64,000 bases of DNA from Gari tellinella (lineage: Eukaryota; Mollusca; Bivalvia; Cardiida; Psammobiidae), in assembly GCA_922989275.2 (NCBI GenBank), contig OV277856.1:80867038-80931037 (forward strand), written 5' to 3'. Shown here one piece after another: positions 23,680-36,157 of the stretch. The position numbers and the translations under genes were made by a program. Within the stretch, counting starts at the first letter, position 1, and the number at the start of each line of letters is the position of its first letter. The notes under the pieces were generated by a model that saw nothing but the letters and a program-made list of their open reading frames with translations, was not told where the DNA came from and did not search any database.

Positions 23680-23736
23680 AACTGTTTTGAGCCATATCAG
23701 ACGCGATATGACTCAGCATCTGGTCTGGTTTAAAAC
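23680..23736. repeat. degenerate CAAACAG-type hairpin
   Basis: AACTGTTTTGAGCC, ATATCAGACGCGATATG and mirror CATCTGGTCTGGTTTAAAACTG. Confidence 0.5.
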
Positions 23737-23760
23737 TGCCATCGACCTCGTTCATAGGTT

Positions 23761-23950
23761 AACAGTAAAATTTCTCGATTACGACCAATAAAACAAAGAC
23801 TAACTGGCTTTATAAATTACATGTGACAGCCTAAAGCAAGGTTACAGTAAAACAGAAAGCTCCAAAAGGATATTTCTGTTTTACGGTGATTTAAGCAGTC
23901 ACCTGGTGTTAGCACAATTAAACGTATTCAATAGAGAGGTTGTACAGTAC
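23761..23950. mobile_element. MITE, ACAGTAAAACCTCTCTATTACGACC-like ends
   Basis: Left AACAGTAAAATTTCTCGATT and right AATAGAGAGGTTGTACAGT are inverted. The middle holds the AAAGCAAGG/GTAAAACAGAAA palindrome. A better preserved copy is at 43676-43839. Confidence 0.55.
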
Positions 23951-26436
23951 AATTCGCTTGTCTCCCCCTTCCCGTACATGTACGTGATAAGTTTACGAAC
24001 GAGTCTTGGCGTTTAGTATATCAAAGAAAACGATTGTCGTACACAAGTTTAATAAACAACAAATATACTATGCTGGCAAGCTTCAGAAAATTTCTATGAT
24101 GCGATTTGTTTAATTTATACGCCAATCATTTAAAATGTGAATGTAGAAGAAATGGACTGTTTTTTAGCGTTTAAGCGTAAAAAAACGACAGAACACTATC
24201 GGCAAGTAACATGAATCGCGCAAGCGAATCATGGTACATTTGTCGATAATTTTCTGTCGTTTATTTTGCTTGAACGCCAAAAAAAATAAGTTAATTTCTT
24301 ATATTTACAATATATTTGCTGTCACTTCTAATACTAAATGAACATTTTGTTAGTACGCATGTATGTTTAAACCATATTAGAGGTTGATAACGCGAACTAT
24401 GTGTACCCTTTAAGTAACAGACATGACCGCATAACCGAAGTTGTGTACATTCGAAAGCAAAACAATAAGTTCCATTGTTTATGTTCTAATTTTATCAACT
24501 TGACAGTTTGAGCGAAAATGCCGATTGGGCGTCATTTTAGAAATATATCGATTTTTTGTCATAAAGAATGCAGACAACTGCTGTTTACAAGATATATCAA
24601 ATTTCTTGCAATTCATCTCATTAATAAATAAGAAATTTAGGCGGTAATCATGAGATGCGGTAATAGGAATGCATACATCGGTTAATAATTTTTTTTTGAA
24701 AAATCCGCAAAGTGTTTGCTGTCCGAGTTCCAAAGATTAATTTACGAATGAAAAAGGCATACGCCCCGCCTCCTCTGCCAAACTTTTCAACAAGTCCCGC
24801 CCTCTCGAGAAATAGTGTTTACACGAATTGAACATCATTGTTTTCAATGGAATGGACTAGGGCGAATGTTCTTATGCACTATATAGATCTATATAACTCA
24901 AGAAACAGCGGTTATTAAAAGTATAACCGACCCCCTTGTCAAATATTAAAACATAAAAGTAGTATTAGCTTCGACGTTGCAGCATGTATATGACTGATAT
25001 ACAATATCCATGAATAGTGTAACATATATCTGACATACCAGTCTTTACAACTTAATGTAATCAACAACCAGTTTAGCATATATTTTATGTTGTTTAACAC
25101 ACATCATGTAGCAGTCCGATAGTTTTAATCCATTTCGCGTTGTGTAACCCAGGTTCATGGATCTGTTTTATAACAAGGCAAACGTTTCTGTCTAGCTTTT
25201 ATTTCCTAAACTGTTCCCAGACACGGTCTGTATAAACCAGCATTTAAGACTTCACCCCTACATTTCTCCAAGACCTGTTCTAAACATATCCCTACATCTT
25301 GCCAGTTCTAATTCCTACTATAATCCAACGACCCTCGCAGAGCGCGCAGGCTCTTTATATACAGTCTGTACGAGCTCGAATGAATAATCAGGCGACTTAA
25401 CGCCAGAGCTACATAAGAATATTCCAGCCACGTCCTAGCAACGTTACCATCATACATTTTACTAGCACTTGCTCTTTATATGGTAATCTACCCCGAGCTC
25501 ATGCCCAAATATATATTTAAGGTAAGCGATTGATGTAACATCCGTTGTTGTGTTATTTGAATAACGGAAGCGTGGTATGACAGGAAGTTGCCTTTTTCGG
25601 GATAATGAGAGTTTCCATACTAATCAGTCATACAAATCAGTAACATAGTTTGACCTTTCGTACTCCCCCGCACGTTCCAGAAGGCGTGACGTAGATTGAA
25701 AAATAGTTAAATTTAGTAACGTAATGCTAAAAATACAACCCGAACAGATAATGCTTGTGCATATAGCATCTTCTGTCGGCTGCTATATAGTAACTACGTT
25801 ACAATCATGTATGGTTATCTATCCTGTCACGTGCCGATTTTCCTGACGGATAACAAGTAGCTTGATGTTTATTTTGTAATTATGTAGGTTGGTCACATGA
25901 CCGATGTCATTATGTCAGTTGGTCACATGACTTACAACCGGAACTAATTATTTCACTGATACGCTTATTTTTCCCGTTGTTAGGAAAAGTATTTTTATAC
26001 TCTATCAACAGAGTCCCGACGTGTCACGGCACTTATTCGAAATAGTCTTTGCAATCAAATTTTTCCCCCTTTCGACGCAAAATTATTTTTGAGTTTTTAC
26101 CCCTACACAGTTATTGTGTCATCTAGTTACTGAATCAGTGGGTCATTTTACGTAAAACGATTATCATCAGGTTTTCTTTAATAGAGTTCATGTTCATTAT
26201 TAGATAATAAGTATGTGAGATATTAAATTGAAACTTTTCGGAAAAGCTAAGTAGTTAAGTGTTGTCAGAAATATACCTATATTGTGTCACCTACTACCGT
26301 TTTAAAAAACAGATTTTTTCAAAACAGAGTTAGATTTTCAAAGATTTTGGTTCCTAATGTGATGCCGCGTTACGCATGTTCTGATTTAGATCAAAACTGT
26401 TGTTAAAGGTGATAACAGTTTCGCCGGTAGCTTGTA
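23951..26436. other. no gene shown; some promoter-like motifs
   Basis: An 84-codon minus frame (24479-24733) has no domain. A ~30-bp motif, GCTCTTTATAT with GAGCTC about 20 bases on, occurs twice (about 25350 and 25470). A degenerate CAAACAG hairpin is at 26348-26402. Confidence 0.4.
25826..25931. promoter_or_regulatory. E-box cluster
   Basis: CACGTG at 25828-25833 is followed by two identical palindromes GTCACATGAC (25892-25901 and 25922-25931), exactly 30 bases apart. An ACCGGAA ETS-like motif is at about 25937. CACGTG and TCACATGA are bHLH-zip (USF/MiT-TFE type) sites in animals. No adjacent exon was identified. Confidence 0.35.
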
Positions 26437-26440
26437 AATA

Positions 26441-26799
26441 CAGCATTCCCCCCTACAACGGCCCTCTCAATAACGACACCCTCCTTACAACGACCCTTGC
26501 CGCAGTTCCCCAAAACATGACAATTTATGTCCAACGTTTTTACTGCTGCAATATCGTCTGCTTAAAGTTCGTGTCTGCTGTTTTTCTCAAAGTTTCATAT
26601 TGGACATTTTGACAGTAAAAAACTTAATGACGATTGACAAACAGTTTGAATCCAGATCAGACGCCGCGTTACGCTGCGTCTGATCTGGATTCAAGCTGCT
26701 TGCAAACGTTAACCGATTTCCCTCCCTATAACGACTCCCTCCGAACAACGAACACAATGTTTGTCTCCCATTGGGTGTGGTTGGAGAGAGGGAGCGCTG
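26441..26799. mobile_element. MITE, CAGCGCTCCCTCTCTACAACGAC ends, TA duplication
   Basis: Starts CAGCATTCCCCCCTACAACG and ends GGAGAGAGGGAGCGCTG, with TA on both sides (26439-26440, 26800-26801), as in Tc1/mariner-type insertions. The interior has AACGACACCCTCC, CTGCTGTTTTTCTCAAAGTT and a CAAACAG hairpin (26638-26706). Family members: 34300-34669, 36548-36906, 53840-54155, 60819-61049. Confidence 0.8.
26638..26706. repeat. CAAACAG-type hairpin module
   Basis: CAAACAGTTTGAATCCAGAT, tip GCCGCG-TTA-CGCTGC, and mirror ATCTGGATTCAAGCTGCTTG. Confidence 0.85.
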
Positions 26800-26801
26800 T
26801 A

Positions 26802-28020
26802 GTTATCTATTGAATTGCGAAACAGCAGGGTTTAATTTGCAAATGACGTGAGTTTATATTTTATTTGCATATAAAGCGAATATTAGTTTGATGAACATAA
26901 TTTACTAGTTAATAATGAAGATTGTTGCGGGATGTATATGAAGGAGTTGAAATTAGTAGGGATCATTAGAATATTAAATCAATTTTTGGTCTGATAAGTT
27001 CAAATTGGCATGACTTTGCAAACTGTTTGTAGCCATATCATACGCCATCAAATGATCAAAATCGCTCGACATAAAATTATATTTAATAAAGTTAAAATTG
27101 ATTTTAACCCTTTACCCATAATCTGTTTATGATATTGATGAGTGTACCCGTCATTAACAAACAGTGTATATGTGAAGAATATAATGTCATTTGCAAACAG
27201 TGAAGATTCTAATCAGAGGGCCCCTGCAGGAGCCCGCTAATCAGGGTCTGCTCTGTTAGACATTTAGATATGTAGTTAAAGTCATTTCTAAATAGTCAAA
27301 ATGGACGAACTTTATTTTGAAACCGAAGGGAGAAGGAGTTAGAGTTTGCAGCACTACTGAGCTACCCGCTTCCCTGCTGACCGCTTTACTGCCGTGACGT
27401 CATCAACTAAATCTATTGTCGTCTGCTTTTATTTCCCAAATGTAATCAATATGTATTTTTGGTTGAAGAAGTAATTAACTGGGTTGTAAACAGTTTGAAT
27501 CCTGATCAGACGCAGCATCAAATTGTTTGCAAACACCTGTTGTAGTCAAGATGATAGCAGTGACGGGTTCAACTATTAGGAGAGTATGTATGGCATTGAT
27601 ATCCCAGCCTTGAGATTATAAGACTCCTCCATGAGTGTTGATGAAGGATAGGAATTTTCTCCCATGAAGGTTAGAAAATTCATGCAGGGACGAGACTTGC
27701 CGAGACCCTGCAAGAAATGTCTGACCCGAGGGGGGATATTCCTATCCTACATCAACAAAACATTAAATATGTATCATTAAACATGATACAAATAAGCAAA
27801 TTATTGCAGTGTGTGTCCGCCAAAACATGACGTTGTTTTTAACAGATGACGGCATTAAGGTACCCGCATCATGCAGCGCATGTGGTTAAACTGCGCAACA
27901 TTTGACGTTATGTGGTATATAGGATAGATTGAGTCCCCATTGGGCAAATACTTATCCCACATATAGGCGCAATTTGGAGAAATGCGTATAGCAGTGGGGT
28001 AGAAATATGCTATAGAAATG
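26802..28020. other. no gene; hairpin fragments and one foldback
   Basis: Degenerate CAAACAG units are at about 27020, 27192-27240 and 27487-27535. An imperfect foldback at about 27637-27765 pairs TTGATGAAGGATAGGAAT with ATTCCTATCCTACATCAAC. A TGACGTCA octamer is at 27395-27402. Confidence 0.45.
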
Positions 28021-28347
28021 TCAGTGTAATGAGAGTTGACTGTATTTATTGAATATTTGTCGTTCAGCTTGTTTAATACGCAATGCTGTGGATATTGACT
28101 GATCGTTTACATTCCAAAATCTTAACAACAATACGTAATTCAGAATAGACAGAAACGTGTACAACTTTTCTAACTTAAGGTTAAAGACCCCTAATGAGTT
28201 TGGACCAAATTCAATAGTCAATGCACAGTGATCGTAACGAGTCGACAGTTGACGAGATTCTTTGACCATTTTATTGTCAAACAAATGCTTCAAATGCTTC
28301 AAGTTCTCTTTTCTCTTATTCTTCGCACTTTCCGCATTTTTTATCAT
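28021..28347 (-). other. 108-codon open frame, unrecognised
   Basis: A minus-strand frame rich in Lys, Leu and Asn. The segment YDHCALTIEFGPNSLGVFNL faintly resembles the end of a LINE endonuclease domain (DH followed by a hydrophobic strand and a Gly/Phe/Leu pattern). No catalytic set, reverse transcriptase or splice context was found, so it may be a decayed LINE or chance. Confidence 0.25.
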
Positions 28348-29724
28348 CTAGTTGACACGTTGAAAGAAACTTACAATTGTAATGTTTACCTACATGTTTG
28401 TGAAATTAAGGGAAGGGCCCATTAAGGAATTAAATGTTGAAATAACTTGTTGCCAAAATCATTACATTAAACAAACATATATGATACCATTATGAATATT
28501 TGAATAAATTGAGCAGTAAAAATTATTAAATTCATTGCCTCTTGAATCATTTCACACTAGGGAGTACTTAATATGTGCCTTTTAAAACAAACTCAAGGAA
28601 AACGCAGTACTTAAAATTGTGTAAATGAGAGATATTTGAAAAATTACAATATTTGTTTGAACTGTTAGGAGCCTATTTAAAAAAACAGGTTAGCTTGACA
28701 ATTAAGGTCTAATTTCGAGAACCGGATGACGCAAAAACTTGTGTCCGATAGACCTGGCATTAACAAAGTACATAAACAGGACACCCGGAAGTATATATCG
28801 ACCTCCTAATATTACAGGGGAAAAGGGGGAATGGGTTCCTATCTATTCCTATCCTATCTATTTTATTTCTGTTAATACTGTAAGGATATCGATTTTACCA
28901 CAACATCTATAAAATGTATGCCCAAACGCCGATCAGAAAGTACACCGAGTTCGTGCGCAAGGATGAACAAAGAGGTTCAACTATCGAAAGAAGATCAGCA
29001 AAATAACTTTACTGAAGATGACATGGGGCAAGCAACGAATCACGATAAAATTGTTTGTCTGGCAATCAAATAATCAGATCACAGGTATTAAAGCGGGAAA
29101 ACATGGTGTCCTAACCATTTCGTAAATACCTGGGCGTGAAGTGGAAGTATATGTACGTAATAAGTACATGATAAGCCCCCTGTTCCACCTGTGTATTCTT
29201 AGTTGTATGGTAACAAGCTCAGTAAAACAAACACATAATAAATGGAGAATATGAAGATTTAATCAGCTGTTAAACTCCAATCAAATCAACCGATTTGAAG
29301 ATGATGTGCTCAGAGTGACCAATACAGTATCCGATTCAAACCTCATTCTATCCAAAGGCCCTGCTCTCGTACGCCAGTCCGAGCTGCTGTTATCAGAATG
29401 TCTAAGGCCTATGGACAAATAAGGGTTTCAGTTCGAAATGAATAGTTTTTATTGTTATCCAGACAAAAAGACTGCCTTTGGAAATGTATAAGCCTTTCAG
29501 ATTGGCTTCAAATACACCATAACAGCCGATAATAAGTTTCTGTCTGCAGTAAGGTTAGAAAGTTGGTCTAGGCAGAATATTGGGTCATTTAGAAAATTGC
29601 CTCGTGTACAATTACGCACTTTCCTATTTTAGTTTACCTTTATGATGGTAAATCATGGAGTTTTTTTTACCAAATGTCTTACTCAGCAATGCTTAGTATT
29701 ATTATTGTAATACATTGTTCTTTA
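28348..29724. other. no gene recognised
   Basis: AT-rich. Nothing supported. Confidence 0.35.
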
Positions 29725-29883
29725 TTTAAGGAATAATTCGAATATTTATTGTATTCATGGAGGTATGAAAAAACCCTGGTCACACTGTATGAAACCGCGA
29801 AGCGGTTTCATACAAAAGTGTGACCAGGTTTTGTTTTCATACCTCCATGAATGCAATAAACATTCCGAATTATTCCTTAAAAT
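29725..29883. mobile_element. foldback MITE, 159 bp
   Basis: Arms TTTAAGGAATAATTCG and CGAATTATTCCTTAAA enclose CATGGAGGTATGAAAA with its mirror and GTATGAAACCGC-GAA-GCGGTTTCATAC at the tip. Almost the whole element is self-complementary. Confidence 0.8.
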
Positions 29884-30629
29884 TTAATATCACTTCTGAA
29901 TTTAAGAAAGTAGTTAAATAGAGAATCTGACGTGAATGTTCTTTTTTAACGCTTTTAAAAACGTAGGTTGTAGTCCCTCCGCCATATATATTTTCCGCCA
30001 AAACGCGACGTTGTTATGTAGTGCTTGTGAAGAGCAGTTGGACTAAGGGAAAGTAGTCCTGACAAGGCGTGGGCTGAATTTTATTTTTTTCGGGGAGTTA
30101 TGAAACAAAAATTACAGCCAATCACAACTAACCAAATGTAATGAAAGCAAACAATATTAAATTATTTGATAATGCTGTAAACACAGGATGTCGTCTATGC
30201 AATGTTGATTGGTGGGAACATATGGTTATTAAATCATTATTCAGACTGTTACAAGTGCATTAAGATGATTTCTGCCTTGTTGAACTAACAGTCTTTTATT
30301 TCATAGCATAAAATGTGCGGGCCGCCCAGATGTCATGTGACCTATTTGAAAACAAATTAACATTTTAGAGAGGTTAGAGATATCAAATTCAAGAGATCCA
30401 AACTGTGATCTTGGGACTAAAATTATACAGCATGTAAATTTTGATTGGGTTCGATTTGAGCATTATCAAATAATTTTTTAAGCTTATGGAGAATGATCTA
30501 AGACTAAGTTTAAACGTTGCATAACCTTCGAGGCCTTGTCGTGTCGGAAAAGACGATCACAGGAGTGCAACAGGGTGATTTGAGACGTGAGTCCCTTACG
30601 CAAAACAATCAACTGGTCAAGCTTCTCAC
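29884..30629. other. no gene recognised
   Basis: Nothing supported beyond short AT-rich repeats. Confidence 0.35.
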
Positions 30630-31033
30630 ATCCTTTCACCTGCAAAGTATTTCATGAGATTTTTACCCCTTCTTCGTTTCATTATTGTCCGCTTAAAATA
30701 TTGTTGTCTACAATATTGTTTCAAAGTTAAAGCTAAGGCAGTATAAATCTGAATAAGGGGAGATCCTTTGAAGGCACAGAAAACAAAACAAATACTGAAA
30801 ATTGCAGACTCGGTTTAATTGAGTCTGTTCATGAGCAATACTGAAATGTGTAACAGTGCTCACGCCCCCTAGCACCGGCTTAAGCGGAATTCAATTTTCA
30901 ACTGTAAATTCGCTGAAATCAATGATTCCAAAGGACCAGAAAGTATAACAACACTATGACTGAGGAAATTTCAAAACGAGTGTCAAACTGTTTGCCAACG
31001 CATTTTAAGCGTCATTGAGAGTGAAACGGTTAA
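30630..31033. mobile_element. TTAA-type MITE interrupted by another repeat
   Basis: The left part (TCCTTTCACCTGC ... TTGTTGTCTACAA) and right part (AAACTGTTTGCCAACGCATT ... GAGAGTGAAACGGTTAA) match the intact MITE at 5114-5329. Between them, about 30729-30965, lies a repeat beginning TATAAATCTGAATAAGGGGA and ending CCAGAAAGTATAACA, also found reversed at 41039-41340. Confidence 0.6.
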
Positions 31034-31494
31034 GGCCTGAAGACAGGTCCATACATGGGTGAAATACGCATTCCACTGGCTAATCTTATGGTTTGAAAGA
31101 AAACATTCTGTCAATAAGAAGGAAATGGGTGTTACTCTTAGATAATTGCAAAGTTAAGCTGGCATTCTCAATGTTTTCTTCAGTGCCATCCTACTCTCTA
31201 GAGCCTTTATACCCCGAGTTCGTGACGTTTTTGGAGTAATATTTGTTCGTTTCATTTAATCCAAAATCTGCTAGTTTGAAAAGGTCAATAACACATGGCT
31301 GACACGTGTAAGCGTGCTTTTCTATTCACCTTTTAGAATATCCTCTCTATTCTTCTTCCAATAATCAAAAACTTGTTTGCAGAATGTGTAAGTTTATACA
31401 TTCTCATTGGATAAACTTGAAATGGCCTTTATCCAACTCAGAAAGAGACGTGATAAGATGCAAGGCGCTCCTATAACGCGTTTCTATTTCATTT
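31034..31494. other. no gene recognised
   Basis: Nothing supported. Confidence 0.35.
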
Positions 31495-31621
31495 GGTCCT
31501 AGGTTATAAAGCGTCTGAATTGAGTCTTATATAGTTCACAAGCATTTGATTGGTCAGATCTGACCAATGAAATGCTTGAGAACTACCCCAGTCTCAACTG
31601 GAAAACTTTATAACATTGGAC
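31495..31621. mobile_element. foldback MITE, GGTTATAAAGCG type
   Basis: Outer arms GTCCTAGGTTATAAAG and CTTTATAACATTGGAC. Inner palindrome CAAGCATTTGATTGGTCAGA with its mirror. Copies: 34817-34958 and 52622-52762. Confidence 0.75.
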
Positions 31622-33367
31622 ATTGGTCTTCTTGGCATGGAATTTTGTTCTCTGTCATGAACAGTATTCTGAGCGATACATATTACAAAGCTATAGTATC
31701 TGCCCGAACAAAATAGTATTGCCTTCGAAGAAAGCCACACATTTCGTTCGACCTATGCTATTCAATTCCATATTGTTTGAAGTTTAATTCTTACAGTCCA
31801 TATCCTAGGTTTTAAGGCATAACATTATTAGATACTTCATTACCGATCAACATAAAACACACTTGTGAGGCTAGCGAGAAAGTCTGTCTAAGGATTCAGA
31901 GCAAACTATTGTCTAAAATAGTTATGGGTACAATCATTTAAACTTTAATTTTTCAAGACATTGTAGATTGTATACCTGTCTTTAGGATGAACAGCACTTG
32001 GCACAGTCAGATCGTATCTACACGTGTATCGAGGATTTTTAATGTAAAGTTAAGCGTTACAATTAAGCGACCTTACACAAATTTTACTTTTAAAGATAAA
32101 ACTTGTGAGACTTAGAAGTAGAACGTGTCCGTTGTCCGTTACTTTTGATACAAGTGCCAAAGTCATTAGTCTTTTGCCTTCAGTATTTTTTTCAAATTGA
32201 AGCCCCCTTGTTCGTAGCTACATTGTTAAGCGTTGGAGAAGTAGTGATTACGGCCTAAGCAAAGGAAGCCATGCCTTATATAATGAACACTTCAAAGTTT
32301 CTTAATTTGCCGAACACAAAGTCTGATCACCATAATAAGAGGAGATCGTATCTGGCAGTCGGCATATTAAAAGTTTACAAGGATATTTAAATTGCTTGAG
32401 GTATTAAGCAAATATTAACTGACTCTTTAAATGTTGGGATGAATTTCTTCAGATCAAGTAGACAAAACTCAACATGGTACAAATGTTTGATACCCATACC
32501 TACGCTTTCTGAAAGTTCTCTTTCGGGTATTTTATATCATTTATGTAAGTTTGTCTGTGATTACAGTCGCACCTTAGTGCTATACTAAGTTGATGACCAA
32601 GGTTCCGTTTGGAGGTCTTAAGATCCGGGACCCTGTTTTTTATTTGCTAATTCACTAATACTTTCTGTTTGCAAGGCTAAAAACAAAAATAAAAATTTGG
32701 TAATTAGTTTGCCATAATTCATAGGGCAATTTTCCATTGTGCCTAATTCTCCCATTATAAAAAGTGGGTGGGGTAAATTTTACTCCTTCCAGTCGAATCG
32801 CACTTTTTTATCTTGACAAAACATTATTTTCAGGGTTTATTCTTACTATGTTAATACAAATTAGAATATTTCTTGCACAAATAGTTTGTATTAATAAAGA
32901 TTGAAAAATCGTAGTACATAATAGTTGAATTTTTGTGGAGCTTCAATTTTAGGCGGGTAGTCTTAAAAAATCTTAAATTGTGAAAAAAAGGTCCGGTACC
33001 CCAACTTTTTTCACCAGTTTTGTCATAGAAACTAATTTTACTATCTTCATGCAAAGTTTGAAGAATTTGGTAATTACTTTACAAAGGTGCACCTACCCCC
33101 TTAATCAATATCTGAAATGATGTTTAAGAGATTGATAGGTGTAAATATAACAGAATGTAATGATTTTCATGTATTTCCATATGCTTTATTCTGTATTTTT
33201 CATGTTGAAAATAAGTTTGACCAATTGAGGGATATTGGAATGAGGATGTAGTGATGTGTGCATACACTCGATGACCTTTAATATTATTGCATTATATATC
33301 ACCATTCAATATGTATCATTAAATGACTATATGTGAAAGAAACATATGAAATAAAATGACCTAGTTG
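31622..33367. other. no gene recognised
   Basis: AT-rich. A 67-codon minus frame (32851-33054) has no domain. Confidence 0.35.
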
Positions 33368-33612
33368 AATCCTACTTTCTGCCTGAATGACCGTTCAGCC
33401 GACTACATTCATTCCTCTGATCATCGAGCCATCTAGCCTACACTATTGGGCATTACTAACATATGGCGCCTCGACAGTCTCAGTACAGGCTGAGGTCCTT
33501 CACACGTACCTATTTTAACCCTTTGGAGGACAGGAGTTATCCCCCAGTCAGGTCGCTGGTCCAGCGGGGGATCGAACTCACGACCCTGGTACCTTAGTCG
33601 AGTCTTTTACAA
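33368..33612 (-). mobile_element. tRNA-derived SINE, minus strand
   Basis: On the minus strand the head reads TTGTCTAGTTGTAAAAGACT (A-box-like), then GGTACCAGGGTCGTGAGTTC and GTTCGATCCCCCG (B box). The body matches the copy at 15355-15655. The promoter boxes have tRNA-like spacing. Confidence 0.65.
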
Positions 33613-34031
33613 CTAGACAACATCTACGGACATTTCTCAGACTGACAAGTCATTTCGGGAAATGGCTGAGAACAAATATCAACTGTAGCATATAAGGTCT
33701 CAGCGTTTGCTCTGATGCGAATCTGTTTACTTACTGTATAGTGTACACTGTGGGCGTATTTGATATGACTGCTGAAAACGGTCTTGATCCAAATGAAATA
33801 CCAAGTAAATCAGCGTCACATTTTGATCGCATATTAATATTTACATGTACATGTATAATGCTTTGTGCTTGGTCTACGTTCGTAATCCAAAATCTCATAT
33901 AGCCTGCACTGTTGGATACACCTTTTAATCGCCAGAAATGATGTAGCCCACGGGATTATTGCAAGAAATGAAGGTAATAGGTACAAAAATATATATGTTG
34001 AGCTACTGATCAATAAAAAGAAATAAGGGCC

Positions 34032-34275
34032 TTAACCCATTATACAATAGCCAGTTTTAGTTTAGAAGACTGGTGATTTAAGCGGATTGAATGTAAAGCA
34101 GAATGCGCCTCAACCCGCGATCTATTCTTCTTTAAACATGCTTTAAGCTACCATATTTTAGGGTAAAGAAAATTATGTTTATGACGCATATCAATGACTG
34201 TATGAAATGGAAATATTTACTTCAGTAGAAGAATTAATTATGTGTCTAAACGCGAATTTATAGGGTGAAGGGTTT
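34032..34275. mobile_element. MITE, TTAACCCATTA terminus
   Basis: Left TTAACCCATTATACAATAG. Internal AAGCGGATTGAATGTAAAGC palindrome pairing with GCTTTAAG. AT-rich right part as in 57062-57309. Confidence 0.55.
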
Positions 34276-34299
34276 AGAGTTTAATTTAATGTATAAGTA

Positions 34300-34669
34300 C
34301 AGTATTCCCTTCCTACAACAGCCCTTCCAACAACGACTCGCTCCTTACAACGACACTTGCCGCAGTTCCCTAAACAAGAAACCTATGTCTAACGCTTTCT
34401 CTGCTTCAAAATCGTCTGCTTAAAGTTGTCGTCTGCTATTTTTCTCAAAGTTATATATAAGTGGATATGTTGATAGAATAAATATAATACCGCGTGAGAC
34501 AAACAGCTTGAATCCAGATCAGACGCCGCTTTACGCGGCGTCTGATCTGGTTTCAAACTGTTTGCAAATGTAAGCCAAGTCTTAATTTTCCCTCCCTATA
34601 ACGACTTCCTCCGAACAACGCACACAAACTGTGACTCCCATTGGGTGTCGTTGTAGAGAGGGAGCGCTG
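34300..34669. mobile_element. MITE, CAGCGCTCCCTCTCTACAACGAC ends, TA duplication
   Basis: Starts CAGTATTCCCTTCCTACAAC and ends GTAGAGAGGGAGCGCTG, flanked by TA (34298-34299, 34670-34671). The best-preserved copy, with an intact CAAACAG hairpin at 34499-34566. Confidence 0.85.
34499..34566. repeat. CAAACAG-type hairpin module
   Basis: ACAAACAGCTTGAATCCAGA, tip GCCGCT-TTA-CGCGGC, mirror TCTGGTTTCAAACTGTTTGC. Confidence 0.85.
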
Positions 34670-34816
34670 TATATATTTTGATTACGGAATATTGCATACT
34701 ACTTTCAAGTCAGTGTGTACATGTCCTAGACCATTGACATAAGTATAAAACATCTTTTTGATGCGTATTCATTATTATCTTACACAGCATTATACCAAAC
34801 CCGGTGTGTGAGTACA

Positions 34817-34958
34817 GGGCAAATGCTTATAAAGCGTTTCAGTTGAGTCTGAGCGCGTTCTCAAGCATTTGATTGGTCAGATTTGAGCCTAGGCTCAAAT
34901 CTGACCACTCAAATGCTTGAGAACGCGCTCAGACTCAGCTCTTTATAAGCATGGACCC
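34817..34958. mobile_element. foldback MITE, GCTTATAAAGCG type
   Basis: Arms GGGCAAATGCTTATAAAG and CTTTATAAGCATGGACCC. The long inner palindrome GATTTGAGCC-TA-GGCTCAAATC is flanked by TCAAGCATTTGATTGGTCA and its mirror. Nearly perfect over ~55 bp per arm. Confidence 0.85.
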
Positions 34959-36157
34959 AGATTAATATGTCTCAGTATCGCGAACCATTTTCCGTTCTAA
35001 ATATCATCAGTAGGGGATACCAAAAATAGTTTGTGTGTTTCGACCACTTCAAGTTTAATAGATCATGTTATATTTTCATGTCAATGTTATCTTGACCTTG
35101 ACATCATTTATAAAAAGAACCATATGAGTGGAGAGTATTTCCAATACTACATTACCTAGAGAATCATCATTTGTTGTGATAGTACATGATTCATCGCAGG
35201 GTGAAAAGGTATCACAATGTTCAGAAACCCTGTAATTTTGACCTTGACCTAGACCAACTTCAGGTCACTGTGACCTTGATTTTTACTTTTTACCTAAATT
35301 ATCCGTTAGTTATTTCTAATATCATATTAGCAGCGGTAGAGACTTAATAATTATATTGTTAAAGATCATGTTTGCATGGCGTAGCTTTGTATAGCAATTG
35401 TAAGTTGACTGCGGCCTTGACCTTTGACCTAAATTATAAAACAGCATGTCCGGAGCATACTTAAACGAATTCATCTTAGGATGATGGGTGTTTGTGAGTG
35501 AGTATGTGGTTACTAGTATGCATACACTTACATCATTCATTGCAGTTTGAACACAATTCTTGTCTATCAAGATTTGCATTACTTTGGATTGCACTGTAAA
35601 CTCTACAACATTTTCGATATTTGTCCAAATTGAATCTAAAGGTTTTGTAGGAATCAGCCATATCGATTCAAACATAACCTTATTTCTAAGTCGATGCATT
35701 ATTTATGACGTTGAAATGCAGGTCTGTGCAAGACACAAATATAACCAAGTTGTTTTATTATCGTTTAAAATGTGAAAATCATCGAGGTAAAATGAATTAT
35801 TGTCAGCCAATCAAATCAACGCATTTCGTACATAATGAAAATATGGAGTGATATATTTCATGGAAATTACAGTAAAACCCGCCACAACAATAATTCAAGA
35901 AACTGATTCAGTATCAATAAAGTAGTTATAGTTAAAACATGATAAAGAAAAAGAAATATCCTGTTTGTTTTATAAACTTTAGGCAGTAAACAGTACAACT
36001 GATGTATAGATCTTCAATGAGATTCCCGAATACATGGTTGTAATAGTAGAGTTTCATTGTGGGAAGTGTCAATCACTGGAGTAATATCAACAAGACGGGT
36101 CTGTTAGCTCTAGAACGATTAGTCTGGTACTTGGCGCTGACATTGCATGCAGTAATT
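34959..36157. other. upstream region of the discoidin gene
   Basis: GACCTTGACCTAGACC-type repeats near 35095-35280 and 35410 resemble pearl-element core sequence. A TATAAA is at 35971-35976, ~190 bases before the discoidin-gene ATG, and could be its core promoter. The open frame at 35322-35699 (-) has no domain. Confidence 0.35.
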
